Positions 1 through 7,069 of a DNA stretch of 64,000 nucleotides are shown one piece after another. Positions within the stretch are counted from its first letter, which is position 1, and each line of letters begins with the position of its first letter. The stretch spans positions 124,001 through 188,000 of the forward strand of contig NZ_JACONV010000001.1 of NCBI RefSeq assembly GCF_014358015.1. The letters are read 5' to 3'. The notes below the pieces were generated by a model. The model did no database searches and was not told the DNA's origin. It worked only from the letters and a program-made list of their open reading frames with translations. The DNA is from Pseudomonas triticifolii (GTDB lineage Bacteria; Pseudomonadota; Gammaproteobacteria; Pseudomonadales; Pseudomonadaceae). The translations under genes were made by a program, and so were the position numbers.

Positions 1-49
1 CGTCCCGACACGCTTTAGTGTTCAGGTTTTGCTTTCACTGGAGCGTCGA

Positions 50-844
50 ATGTCTGCCGTGCAACTCGCCGAGGGTCAACTGAATTACCTGCTCGAAGGT
101 CCGCAGGACGCGCCGGTACTGGTGCTCTCCAATTCGTTGGGCACTGATCTGCACATGTGGGATAACCAGATCCCGGCGTTGACCCGGCATTTCAGGGTGC
201 TGCGTTACGACACGCGTGGGCATGGCCAGTCGCTGGTCAGCGAAGGTACTTATAGCATCGAGCAGAACGGCCGCGATGTACTGGCCCTGCTGGACGCCCT
301 GAAGCTGGACAAGGTGTCATTCTGCGGGCTGTCCATGGGCGGTCTGATCGGTCAATGGCTGGCGATCAATGCGCCTGAGCGCCTGTTGCGCGTCGTGCTC
401 TGCAATACGGCGGCCAAAATCGGCAGCCCCGATGTGTGGAACCCGCGTATTGAAACGGTGTTGCGTGACGCAGAGGCGGCCATGGTCGCCTTGCGTGATG
501 CCTCGATTTCACGCTGGTTCACGCCAGCCTTCGCGCAGGCTGAGCCGGCAACGGTCGAGGCCATCGTCGGCATGCTCGCCCGGACAGCGCCTCAAGGCTA
601 CGCCGCCAATTGCGCAGCAGTGCGTGACGCTGATTTCCGTGAGCAGATCGGCTCGATCAGGCTGCCAGTGTTGGTGGTATGCGGCACCGAAGATGCAGTG
701 ACCACACCGGCGGATGGGCGCTTCATGATTGAGCGCATTCCCGGCGCAGACATGATCGAACTCCATGCCGCTCATCTCTCGAGCGTCGAGGCAGGTGACG
801 CCTTCACCCGGCCGGTGCTGGCGTTTCTGATAGCAGGCCAGTAG
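50..844 (+). CDS. pcaD: 3-oxoadipate enol-lactonase (PcaD)
   Basis: Alpha/beta hydrolase of 264 aa that hydrolyses 3-oxoadipate enol-lactone to 3-oxoadipate in the protocatechuate branch of the beta-ketoadipate pathway. The nucleophile elbow GLSMGG puts Ser at about residue 95; Asp near 215 (CGTEDAVTTP) and His near 242 (AAHLSSVE) complete the triad. The oxyanion region SNSLGT lies near residue 28. The ATG at 50 is preferred over a TTG at 29 because GGAG lies 8 bases before it. It is probably the end of a pca operon lying to the left. No pcaC follows it, although pcaC often does in pseudomonads. Confidence 0.82.
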   Translation: MSAVQLAEGQLNYLLEGPQDAPVLVLSNSLGTDLHMWDNQIPALTRHFRVLRYDTRGHGQSLVSEGTYSIEQNGRDVLALLDALKLDKVSFCGLSMGGLIGQWLAINAPERLLRVVLCNTAAKIGSPDVWNPRIETVLRDAEAAMVALRDASISRWFTPAFAQAEPATVEAIVGMLARTAPQGYAANCAAVRDADFREQIGSIRLPVLVVCGTEDAVTTPADGRFMIERIPGADMIELHAAHLSSVEAGDAFTRPVLAFLIAGQ

Positions 845-926
845 CCGCCTGATCACTTCCCATAGATCTTGAGATCGCCGCTTTCGCACTGCCATACTCG
901 CGCCCTCTGAGCGTGCGAGGTGGCGG

Positions 927-1886
927 GTGTTCGATCTCAATGATCTGTTTTATTTCGTCCAGGTGGTCGAGTGCCGAGGGTTTGCGCCTGCCGGTCGCAA
1001 ACTGGGCATCCCCAAGTCCAAGTTAAGCCGTCGTATTGCGGGGCTCGAAGAGCGGCTGGGGGTCAGGCTAATCCAGCGCTCCACGCGCAAGTTTGCCGTC
1101 ACTGAAAGCGGACGTGACTACTATGGGCATTGCGTGGCGATGCTGGTCGAGGCCGAGGCGGCGGAAGAAGCCATTCAGCGTTCCAGATCCGAACCCCAAG
1201 GGCGGATCTCGCTCAGTTGCCCGCCCACGATGGGGGCCATGGGCATCAACGAGACGGTGGCCCGATTCATGGCCGCTTATCCCAAGGTCCAGGTTTACAT
1301 CGAGAGTACCAATCGGCGCGTCGATCCGCTGTCCGAGAACATCGACATCGCCCTGCGTGTGCGGTTTCCGCCTCTGGAAGACGAAGGGCTGGTGGTCAAG
1401 ACGCTTGGCTACAGCGCCCAGCGACTGGTGGCTCACCCTGATCTGGCCGCACAACTGCGTGCTGATGCGTCATTCGAGGACCTGGCGAGCCTGCCCAGCC
1501 TGGACCTGACCTCCGCAACCCAAAGTCATCGCTGGCTGCTGGAAAACGGGCCGGGACATTATGTTGAGGTGCGACACACGCCGAGGCTGGTCTGTTCGGA
1601 CCTGGATGCGATCCTGCAAGGTTCCCTGCAGGGTGTTGGCGTGGCGCAATTGCCCGAGATTCTGGTGCGAAGCGCCTTGCAGCAGGGACGTCTCGTTGAG
1701 CTGTTCGATGCTCACCGGCCCAAGTGTGGCGTAATTCACGCAGCGTTCGCGTCTCGGCGCGGGCTGCTGCCGGCCATCAGGGCCATGCTGGACGCGTTCG
1801 AAACCTCGTTCAAGGAACTGACCCACAACCCGGAATCCATTTACTGTTCCATAAATAGAACGAACAATCACATTCAGGACGACTAA
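927..1886 (+). CDS. LysR-family transcriptional regulator
   Basis: A 319-aa LysR-type regulator. The N-terminal winged helix-turn-helix is clear (FYFVQVVECRGFAPAGRKLG, then SKSKLSRRIAGLEERLGV-like residues to about 60), followed by a periplasmic-binding-protein-like effector domain from about residue 90. It starts at GTG with GAGG 7-8 bases upstream. The C-terminus runs about 20 residues beyond the usual end of the fold. It lies 73 bp upstream of azoR on the same strand, so control of the azoreductase or of itself is plausible, but LysR regulators usually face away from their target. The effector is unknown. Confidence 0.8.
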   Translation: MFDLNDLFYFVQVVECRGFAPAGRKLGIPKSKLSRRIAGLEERLGVRLIQRSTRKFAVTESGRDYYGHCVAMLVEAEAAEEAIQRSRSEPQGRISLSCPPTMGAMGINETVARFMAAYPKVQVYIESTNRRVDPLSENIDIALRVRFPPLEDEGLVVKTLGYSAQRLVAHPDLAAQLRADASFEDLASLPSLDLTSATQSHRWLLENGPGHYVEVRHTPRLVCSDLDAILQGSLQGVGVAQLPEILVRSALQQGRLVELFDAHRPKCGVIHAAFASRRGLLPAIRAMLDAFETSFKELTHNPESIYCSINRTNNHIQDD

Positions 1887-1959
1887 TCACGCATTAGCAA
1901 CAGCGATAGGATGCTCCCCACTTGATCGCCCAATGACGATATAACCTGGGAAGCCCGTT

Positions 1960-2568
1960 ATGAACATCCTGCACATCGATTCCAGCATTCTTGGTGACCA
2001 CTCCGCTTCGCGTCAGCTCAGCCGTAGCGTGGTCGAGGCCTATCAGGCGAATCACGCAGACAGCCGCGTGACCTATCGCGACCTGGCCAGCGAAGCGCTG
2101 AGCCATTTTTCTCCCGCCACTCTGGCAGCTGCGGGCACTCCAGTTGAGGGCCGTGATGCGGCTCAGCAGCAGGAAGTCGCCACCAACGAGGCTACTCTGC
2201 AGCAGTTTCTGGACTCGGATGTGGTAGTGATCGGTGCGCCGATGTACAACTTCACCATTCCAACGCAGTTGAAAGCCTGGATCGACCGCATTGCAGTGGC
2301 GGGCAGAACGTTCCGTTACACCGAGGCCGGTCCTGAAGGTCTGTGCGGCGACAAGAAGGTCATCATCGTTTCCACCGCTGGCGGTCTCCACGCGGGTCAG
2401 CCAAGCGCTGTAGGTCACGAGGAATACCTAAAGCTGCTGTTCGGCTTCATCGGCGTGACGGATCTGCATTTCGTGCGTGCCGAAGGCCTGGCGTACGGTG
2501 AAGCACCACGTGCCGACGCCTTGGCTGCTGCACAGCAGCATATCGAGCAGAAGCTGTTCGCCGCCTGA
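1960..2568 (+). CDS. azoR: FMN-dependent NADH:quinone/azo reductase
   Basis: Flavodoxin-fold reductase of 202 aa, the usual AzoR (AcpD) length. These homodimeric cytoplasmic enzymes bind FMN and reduce quinones and azo compounds by two-electron transfer. The N-terminal [18 protein letters not shown] forms the FMN phosphate loop, and the [19 protein letters not shown] segment near residues 93-111 is a family signature. The STAGG loop near 143 is also present. It follows a LysR gene on the same strand and ends just before a clear rho-independent terminator, so it is probably the last gene of its transcript. Confidence 0.9.
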   Translation: MNILHIDSSILGDHSASRQLSRSVVEAYQANHADSRVTYRDLASEALSHFSPATLAAAGTPVEGRDAAQQQEVATNEATLQQFLDSDVVVIGAPMYNFTIPTQLKAWIDRIAVAGRTFRYTEAGPEGLCGDKKVIIVSTAGGLHAGQPSAVGHEEYLKLLFGFIGVTDLHFVRAEGLAYGEAPRADALAAAQQHIEQKLFAA

Positions 2569-2588
2569 TAGCGCGCCGCTCCACTCAG

Positions 2589-2623
2589 ACTCCACCGCCT
2601 GCGCATGGCTGTGGAGTTTTTTT
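2589..2623 (+). terminator. Rho-independent terminator after azoR
   Basis: A 7-bp stem, ACTCCAC pairing with GTGGAGT across a 15-base loop, runs into seven T residues about 20 bases after the azoR stop codon. Confidence 0.8.
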
Positions 2624-2902
2624 GCGCTTGCGTTTCAGTGAACAATTGACAGCTTCCTTACAGGTAGCGCCGGGCATGCGGGGGTAAACTGCAAGCGCAT
2701 AAATAAGCGCCGGTCCGTTTTTTGCGCAGTAGTTGGCAGTTCCGACATCATCCGACCAATAGCTGGCCCGGCTTATGCACTATTTGCCTTGAAGACACTC
2801 TCACTGCTTGAGAGAGAGGGAGCGCTAGAGCACGAAGCTCGACACGCGCGCGCGAATGGACTGTCCGGCGGGTGCCGGGACTTACAAAGGTTGGGCCTTG
2901 CC

Positions 2903-3973
2903 ATGGTACGTCTTTGTGCAGTGATGCTGGTTTGTCTGCTCGACAGCCTGATTTCGGTGCATGTTCAGGCCGATGATGCGCTCACGAGTAACGTTCTCGC
3001 AGACAGCGAGTGGAGCGCAGGCTTCCACGAGCTGAGTTTCGTCGATCCGCTTGACTCCCAACCGATGCAGGCGGTTGCCTTTTATCCGTCCACCGATCCC
3101 GAACAAGTCAGCGTCGTGGAGGGCTATCGGGTCGAGGCAGGTGAGGACGCAGCCATCGCGTTGGGGCGCTTCCCGCTGTTGATGTTGTCTCATGGCAACA
3201 CGGGCACTCCGCTGGCTTTACATGATCTGGCGACCTCGCTGGCGCGCCAGGGCTTTGTGGTGGTGGCCGTTGTTCATCCGGGTGACAATTACCGCGATCA
3301 CAGCCGTCTGGGCAGCCTGAGCAATCTTTACGGCCGACCTCTGCAAATTTCCGAAGCCATCAGTGCAGCGTTGACGGACCCCATGCTTGCGCCTTACCTC
3401 AGCGCCCGCCAGGTCGGCGTGATCGGCTATTCGGCCGGGGGTGAGACAGCGTTGATCCTTGCGGGTGCGCAACCCGAACTCAGGCGCTTGCGTCAGTACT
3501 GCATCGAGCGGCCGATGGACAAAGACGCCTGCAAGACCCAAGGTGAGTTGGTCGCTGATCGGGAGGACCTGCATGCACAGGCCGATCCGCGTGTCGGCGC
3601 GTTGATGCTGATGGCACCCTTGAGTTTGATGTTCGGTCGGCAGACGCTGGGCGACGTTCATGTACCGGTGCTGATGTATGCCGGTGATGACGATCAGTTG
3701 CTGGCAGTGGACAAAAACGCACAAGCGCTGGCTCGCAAGCTGCCACAGGCACCGGATTACAAATTGCTGGCAGGGGCAGGGCACTTCGTTTTCATGGCGC
3801 CTTGCAGCGACGAGCAGCGCGCAACCATGCCCATGGTATGCAACGACCGTGAAGGGGTTGACCGTGAAGACATCCACCGCAACCTGAGCGCAGAAGCCGC
3901 GAGGTTTTTCACCAGCACGCTGGGCGCATTCGGGTCGGACAACTCAGGCATGCAGACAGCCAATCATCAGTGA
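2903..3973 (+). CDS. Exported dienelactone hydrolase-like alpha/beta hydrolase
   Basis: Predicted secreted esterase of about 356 aa. From the ATG at 2903 it begins MVRLCAVMLVCLLDSLISVHVQA, a plausible Sec signal peptide; earlier TTG starts would bury it. The body carries the nucleophile elbow GYSAGG, an Asp in YAGDDDQLL and a His in AGAGHFVF, giving a complete triad. Two short Cys-containing inserts (QYCIERPMDKDACK and MAPCSDEQ) may form disulphides, which fits export. It resembles the predicted dienelactone hydrolase/PAF-acetylhydrolase group; the substrate cannot be told. Ribosome-binding evidence for the start is weak. It converges on the glycosyltransferase gene. Confidence 0.65.
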   Translation: MVRLCAVMLVCLLDSLISVHVQADDALTSNVLADSEWSAGFHELSFVDPLDSQPMQAVAFYPSTDPEQVSVVEGYRVEAGEDAAIALGRFPLLMLSHGNTGTPLALHDLATSLARQGFVVVAVVHPGDNYRDHSRLGSLSNLYGRPLQISEAISAALTDPMLAPYLSARQVGVIGYSAGGETALILAGAQPELRRLRQYCIERPMDKDACKTQGELVADREDLHAQADPRVGALMLMAPLSLMFGRQTLGDVHVPVLMYAGDDDQLLAVDKNAQALARKLPQAPDYKLLAGAGHFVFMAPCSDEQRATMPMVCNDREGVDREDIHRNLSAEAARFFTSTLGAFGSDNSGMQTANHQ

Positions 3974-4010
3974 GTTGTGGCTCGCTGCGCTAGCCGCGTG
4001 GCATCAGATA

Positions 4011-4664
4011 TCAGGGATTCAACGACCGCAGGTAATCACCAAACCCGCCTCGGGCTTTGGAATCCAGCCGGGTGCTGGTGGTGACACGTGGGCGGCAGCT
4101 CCAGGCGATGCGGGCACCGCTCAGTTCCAGTTGCCGAACCAGGTGGACGTCTTCATGGCATTTCAGCGCCGGAAAACCACCCGCACGCAGGTAGGCGATC
4201 GAGCTCACACCGAGGTTGGCACCGTGGATGTGGCGATGACCGTCGCGATGCTGATAATGCCTGTTGTAGGCAGTTTGCGCGGCGAGGGAAATCTCGTGCC
4301 CCCAAGCGCCCGGTGTGACGGTTCCGCAGACAGCATCAACGTCCAGCGCCAGTTGCTCGGCCAGCCAGTCACTGGCCACGCTGCTGTCGCCATCCGTGCA
4401 CGCGAGCCACCGCGCACCTCTGTCGAGCAACACAGCAGCGCCCTGAGCGCGGGCGTGTCCGACGTTGCGGACCCGGACTTCAAGGGTGGTGACACCGTAG
4501 AAGTGAGCGATTGCCGCCGAGCGATCGGTGCAGCTGTCTAGCACCACCAGCACTTCGACCGGCTCACCATTAAGGGCCGGATGTGCGGCTGCCATCAGGA
4601 CGGTTTCCAGACACTGGTCCAGTAAACGCTCCTCGTTATGTACCGGTATCAGAACGCCGATCAT
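4011..4664 (-). CDS. Family 2 glycosyltransferase
   Basis: Short GT-A fold glycosyltransferase of 217 aa. The N-terminal GVLIPVHNEERLLDQCL is the nucleotide-sugar binding start of family 2, and ACTDGDSSVASDWL near residue 90 supplies the DxD-like metal site. GCAGGFPAL-type residues (RAGGFPALKCHEDVHL, near 160-176) form the acceptor side. No membrane segment is visible. It is the last gene of a minus-strand run and overlaps the methyltransferase gene upstream by 29 bp, so the two are almost certainly co-translated. Sugar donor and acceptor are unknown. Confidence 0.8.
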   Translation of the reverse strand: MIGVLIPVHNEERLLDQCLETVLMAAAHPALNGEPVEVLVVLDSCTDRSAAIAHFYGVTTLEVRVRNVGHARAQGAAVLLDRGARWLACTDGDSSVASDWLAEQLALDVDAVCGTVTPGAWGHEISLAAQTAYNRHYQHRDGHRHIHGANLGVSSIAYLRAGGFPALKCHEDVHLVRQLELSGARIAWSCRPRVTTSTRLDSKARGGFGDYLRSLNP

Positions 4665-5259
4665 CCCAGAACTCCTGTTCAGCTACAGATGTTCCATCAC
4701 GCGCCCACAGGTCCAGCAGGAAGTCCTGTTCGTGATGAGTGAAAAGCCGGTGCATGCCCAGTCGCTCGTCCAGTGTGTCGTGGACCTGTCGCGCAGTCAG
4801 CGGACACTCGTCGATGTCGGGCCGCCAGTGACAGGCGAGCAACTGGCCGCCAGGCGTCAACGCAGTCAGCGCGCAGTCGATCAGGCGATAGAGATCCTCC
4901 AGATCCAGGTAGTAACCCAGTTCGCTCAACACGATCAGGTCGAACTGACCCTCAGGCCATTGCTGCGGCAGGCGTGCCTGAGTCACCCGTACATGAGCAA
5001 ACGCTGCCAATCGCTCGCGTGCCAGTTTGACGGCTCGCTGCGAGGTGTCGCAGCACAGCAGCGTGTCGCAACGGGTCGCGAGTTCTGCACTCAGTTCGCC
5101 GTTCGCGCAGCCGGGTTCAAACACTGACGCGTACCGCTCGCTGGGCAAAGCAGCCATGCATAACGCACGTTTGCGGCGTTCATACCAACGCTGTTTGAAC
5201 GCCCAAGGGTCATCATCATCTCTAAAGAGTTGGTCGAAATACCGGTCGGCGACACTCAT
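4636..5259 (-). CDS. SAM-dependent methyltransferase (NodS-like)
   Basis: Class I methyltransferase of 207 aa. Motif I is VFEPGCANGELS near residue 46, followed by an acidic strand end in LLCCDTSQRAV and a motif IV-like FDLIVLSELGYYL. The short form and the N-terminal YFDQLFRDDDDPWAF resemble NodS-type N-methyltransferases, which act on deacetylated amino sugars. That fits the PIG-L deacetylase gene directly upstream, whose stop overlaps this start in an ATGA. Methylation of a freshly exposed amine is therefore a reasonable inference, not something the sequence shows. Confidence 0.78.
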   Translation of the reverse strand: MSVADRYFDQLFRDDDDPWAFKQRWYERRKRALCMAALPSERYASVFEPGCANGELSAELATRCDTLLCCDTSQRAVKLARERLAAFAHVRVTQARLPQQWPEGQFDLIVLSELGYYLDLEDLYRLIDCALTALTPGGQLLACHWRPDIDECPLTARQVHDTLDERLGMHRLFTHHEQDFLLDLWARDGTSVAEQEFWDDRRSDTGT

Positions 5260-6059
5260 GAGAACACCACTTCGAACGGCTGCAGCAAACGCTCGAGGAC
5301 AACCGAGGGCAGAACCGGTGACAAGCCGATGTCGGGATCACCCTGCAACTGGCTGGCAAAAGCGTGTGCAGCACTGCGTTTGCGTGCCTGTGTTTCAGGG
5401 TCCAGCAGGATTTTGCGCGCACGTTCCCATGGTATGCGTTCGTCTTCGGGGTCGGCCCAGTGCCAAGCCCAAATGGGGACCTCATGAAGTTGTGCGCCGG
5501 ATGTCGCGCAGGCCCGAGCGCAGGCCCGGCCAACGGCCTCGTGATCGCCATGACCGTCTCCGGACCAACTGGCGAACACCACGTCGGTGGGGCACAGGTG
5601 CTGTCCGAGCAACGCGACCAGCTTGTCCTCGTCGCTGGCAACGTCGCCATCCTGAAAACCGCCACGAATCCACTCCAGGCGCTCCTGAGGAATTTCCAGA
5701 AGACTCAACGCCTCAGCGCTTTCCTGTGGTCGAATCGCGCTCAGGCGGGCAACCGGCCATAACGTAGAGCCGGGATGGCTGGCAGTGCCGTCGGTGACCG
5801 ATATCAGCAGGATAGTGCGCTCCAGTTGAGCGAGCTGGCGCATCAGGCCACCGCAACCCAGCACTTCATCGTCCGGGTGCGGCGCGATGATCACGGCCCT
5901 GCAATTGGGCGGGACCAGCAAGTCGGCAGTAATGGCAGCAACTGCGCCGAGCTTTTTCGATGCATTCCAGGCTTGCAGAGAGGTGCCGCGGCCTGAGGCC
6001 TCATCGCTGACGGCGAAGCCTTCCTCCGATGGACTTTTATCCATGAAATGTTCAGTCAT
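5256..6059 (-). CDS. PIG-L family deacetylase
   Basis: LmbE/PIG-L zinc deacetylase of about 267 aa. The signature AVIIAPHPDDEVLGCGG near residue 56 gives the zinc ligands His and Asp and the catalytic Asp; the second His-rich motif GDGHGDHEAVG near 155-165 completes the site. The family removes N-acetyl groups from GlcNAc-type conjugates. The ATG at 6059 overlaps the stop of the upstream gene as ATGA, and its own stop overlaps the methyltransferase start the same way, so it sits in a translationally coupled chain. The substrate is unknown. Confidence 0.82.
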   Translation of the reverse strand: MTEHFMDKSPSEEGFAVSDEASGRGTSLQAWNASKKLGAVAAITADLLVPPNCRAVIIAPHPDDEVLGCGGLMRQLAQLERTILLISVTDGTASHPGSTLWPVARLSAIRPQESAEALSLLEIPQERLEWIRGGFQDGDVASDEDKLVALLGQHLCPTDVVFASWSGDGHGDHEAVGRACARACATSGAQLHEVPIWAWHWADPEDERIPWERARKILLDPETQARKRSAAHAFASQLQGDPDIGLSPVLPSVVLERLLQPFEVVFS

Positions 6060-7069
6060 AGTGACCACAGCTGGCTGACGGGTAATTGATCGGCAAGCTG
6101 CTGACCTAATTGCGCAAGGTCCTGCTCAGCATGACTCTGGCGCAGAAATACCGGCAGGTCGGCGATTAGCCGCGCGAATTGCGCATCTTTGCAATAAGGA
6201 CCTGCACCGAGGGCGCGTCCCACGTGAAGGATGACCTGTTCGGCGCATGCCTCAACACTGGCACGACAGCGTCTGGCCAGTAGCTCGGCGCTTGCGTGCG
6301 GTGAGTGGTCCAGTTGCGATGCGGCCGCCTGTAACAGGCTGCCGGCGCTGTACAGCGCAACATCAACCGTACCCAAATGGGCCAGCGCATGAGGCTCGTT
6401 ACGCTTGCCTGCTTGCTGTAACAGGCGTTGAGCAATGGCACGCGACGCGCCGTACCAGCACGCTGCGATGCCGATTCCGCCTTGCCAGAAGCCTGCGCGA
6501 TTCAGGTAACCGCCGGGAGTACCCACGCGCTGCGCGACAGCCTGATCGAACAGCACATCCACGCTGCCGGTCGCGCCCATACCCACTGCGCGCCAGCCAT
6601 CCGTGCTGATCCGTACGCCAGGCTGATCCAGCGCCACGGCCACCAGTTGTTGCTGTTGTTCTTCGTCCCAGACGGTCATCAGGGCATGGCTCAGCGCGGA
6701 TGCACCTGAGCACCATGTCTTGCGGCCGTTGAGCCTGAGCGAGTCACCTTCGCCGCTCAGAAGTACCCGGGCCTGGGGCGGCTCGGCCGCCCACGTACCC
6801 CAGGTACTGAATTGTTCGGGGGGCGGGGCACCCAGTTCCGCCATGATCGCCAAGGCGTCGGTGTGCCCCTCGTACAGCTTGCATAACCCCAGATCGTGAC
6901 CTGCAACGCAGGCCAGTGCCTGCCAGCGCTCAAGCGTCTGGCCGCTGGCAGGCAAGGGGATCTGGTCGAGCCCTTCATTGACGACGGCCTGCAAGCACTC
7001 GCCCAGCGCACGCGTGTCGGCATAGCCGTGCCTGCGCCAGTCGAGAAACTCGCTCAAGGCCTCTGTCAT
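6056..7069 (-). CDS. Acyl-CoA dehydrogenase-like flavoprotein
   Basis: A 337-aa protein with the acyl-CoA dehydrogenase layout: helical N-terminal domain, central beta domain (LRLNGRKTWCSGASALSHAL, near 130-150) and C-terminal helical bundle (YGASRAIAQRLL onward). It is shorter than the usual 380 or so residues. The canonical catalytic stretch with Glu and the YEGT-type FAD-binding motif are not visible near the C-terminus, where RQSHAEQD occurs instead. It may therefore be an oxidase or a dehydrogenase on an unusual substrate. Its start overlaps the glgX stop by 4 bp and its stop overlaps the PIG-L start. Confidence 0.72.
   Translation of the reverse strand: MTEALSEFLDWRRHGYADTRALGECLQAVVNEGLDQIPLPASGQTLERWQALACVAGHDLGLCKLYEGHTDALAIMAELGAPPPEQFSTWGTWAAEPPQARVLLSGEGDSLRLNGRKTWCSGASALSHALMTVWDEEQQQQLVAVALDQPGVRISTDGWRAVGMGATGSVDVLFDQAVAQRVGTPGGYLNRAGFWQGGIGIAACWYGASRAIAQRLLQQAGKRNEPHALAHLGTVDVALYSAGSLLQAAASQLDHSPHASAELLARRCRASVEACAEQVILHVGRALGAGPYCKDAQFARLIADLPVFLRQSHAEQDLAQLGQQLADQLPVSQLWSL

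Noticed and set aside
1068..1454. Long minus-strand ORF inside the LysR gene
   Set aside because: It is a shadow of the LysR coding frame; no ribosome-binding site and no family resemblance.
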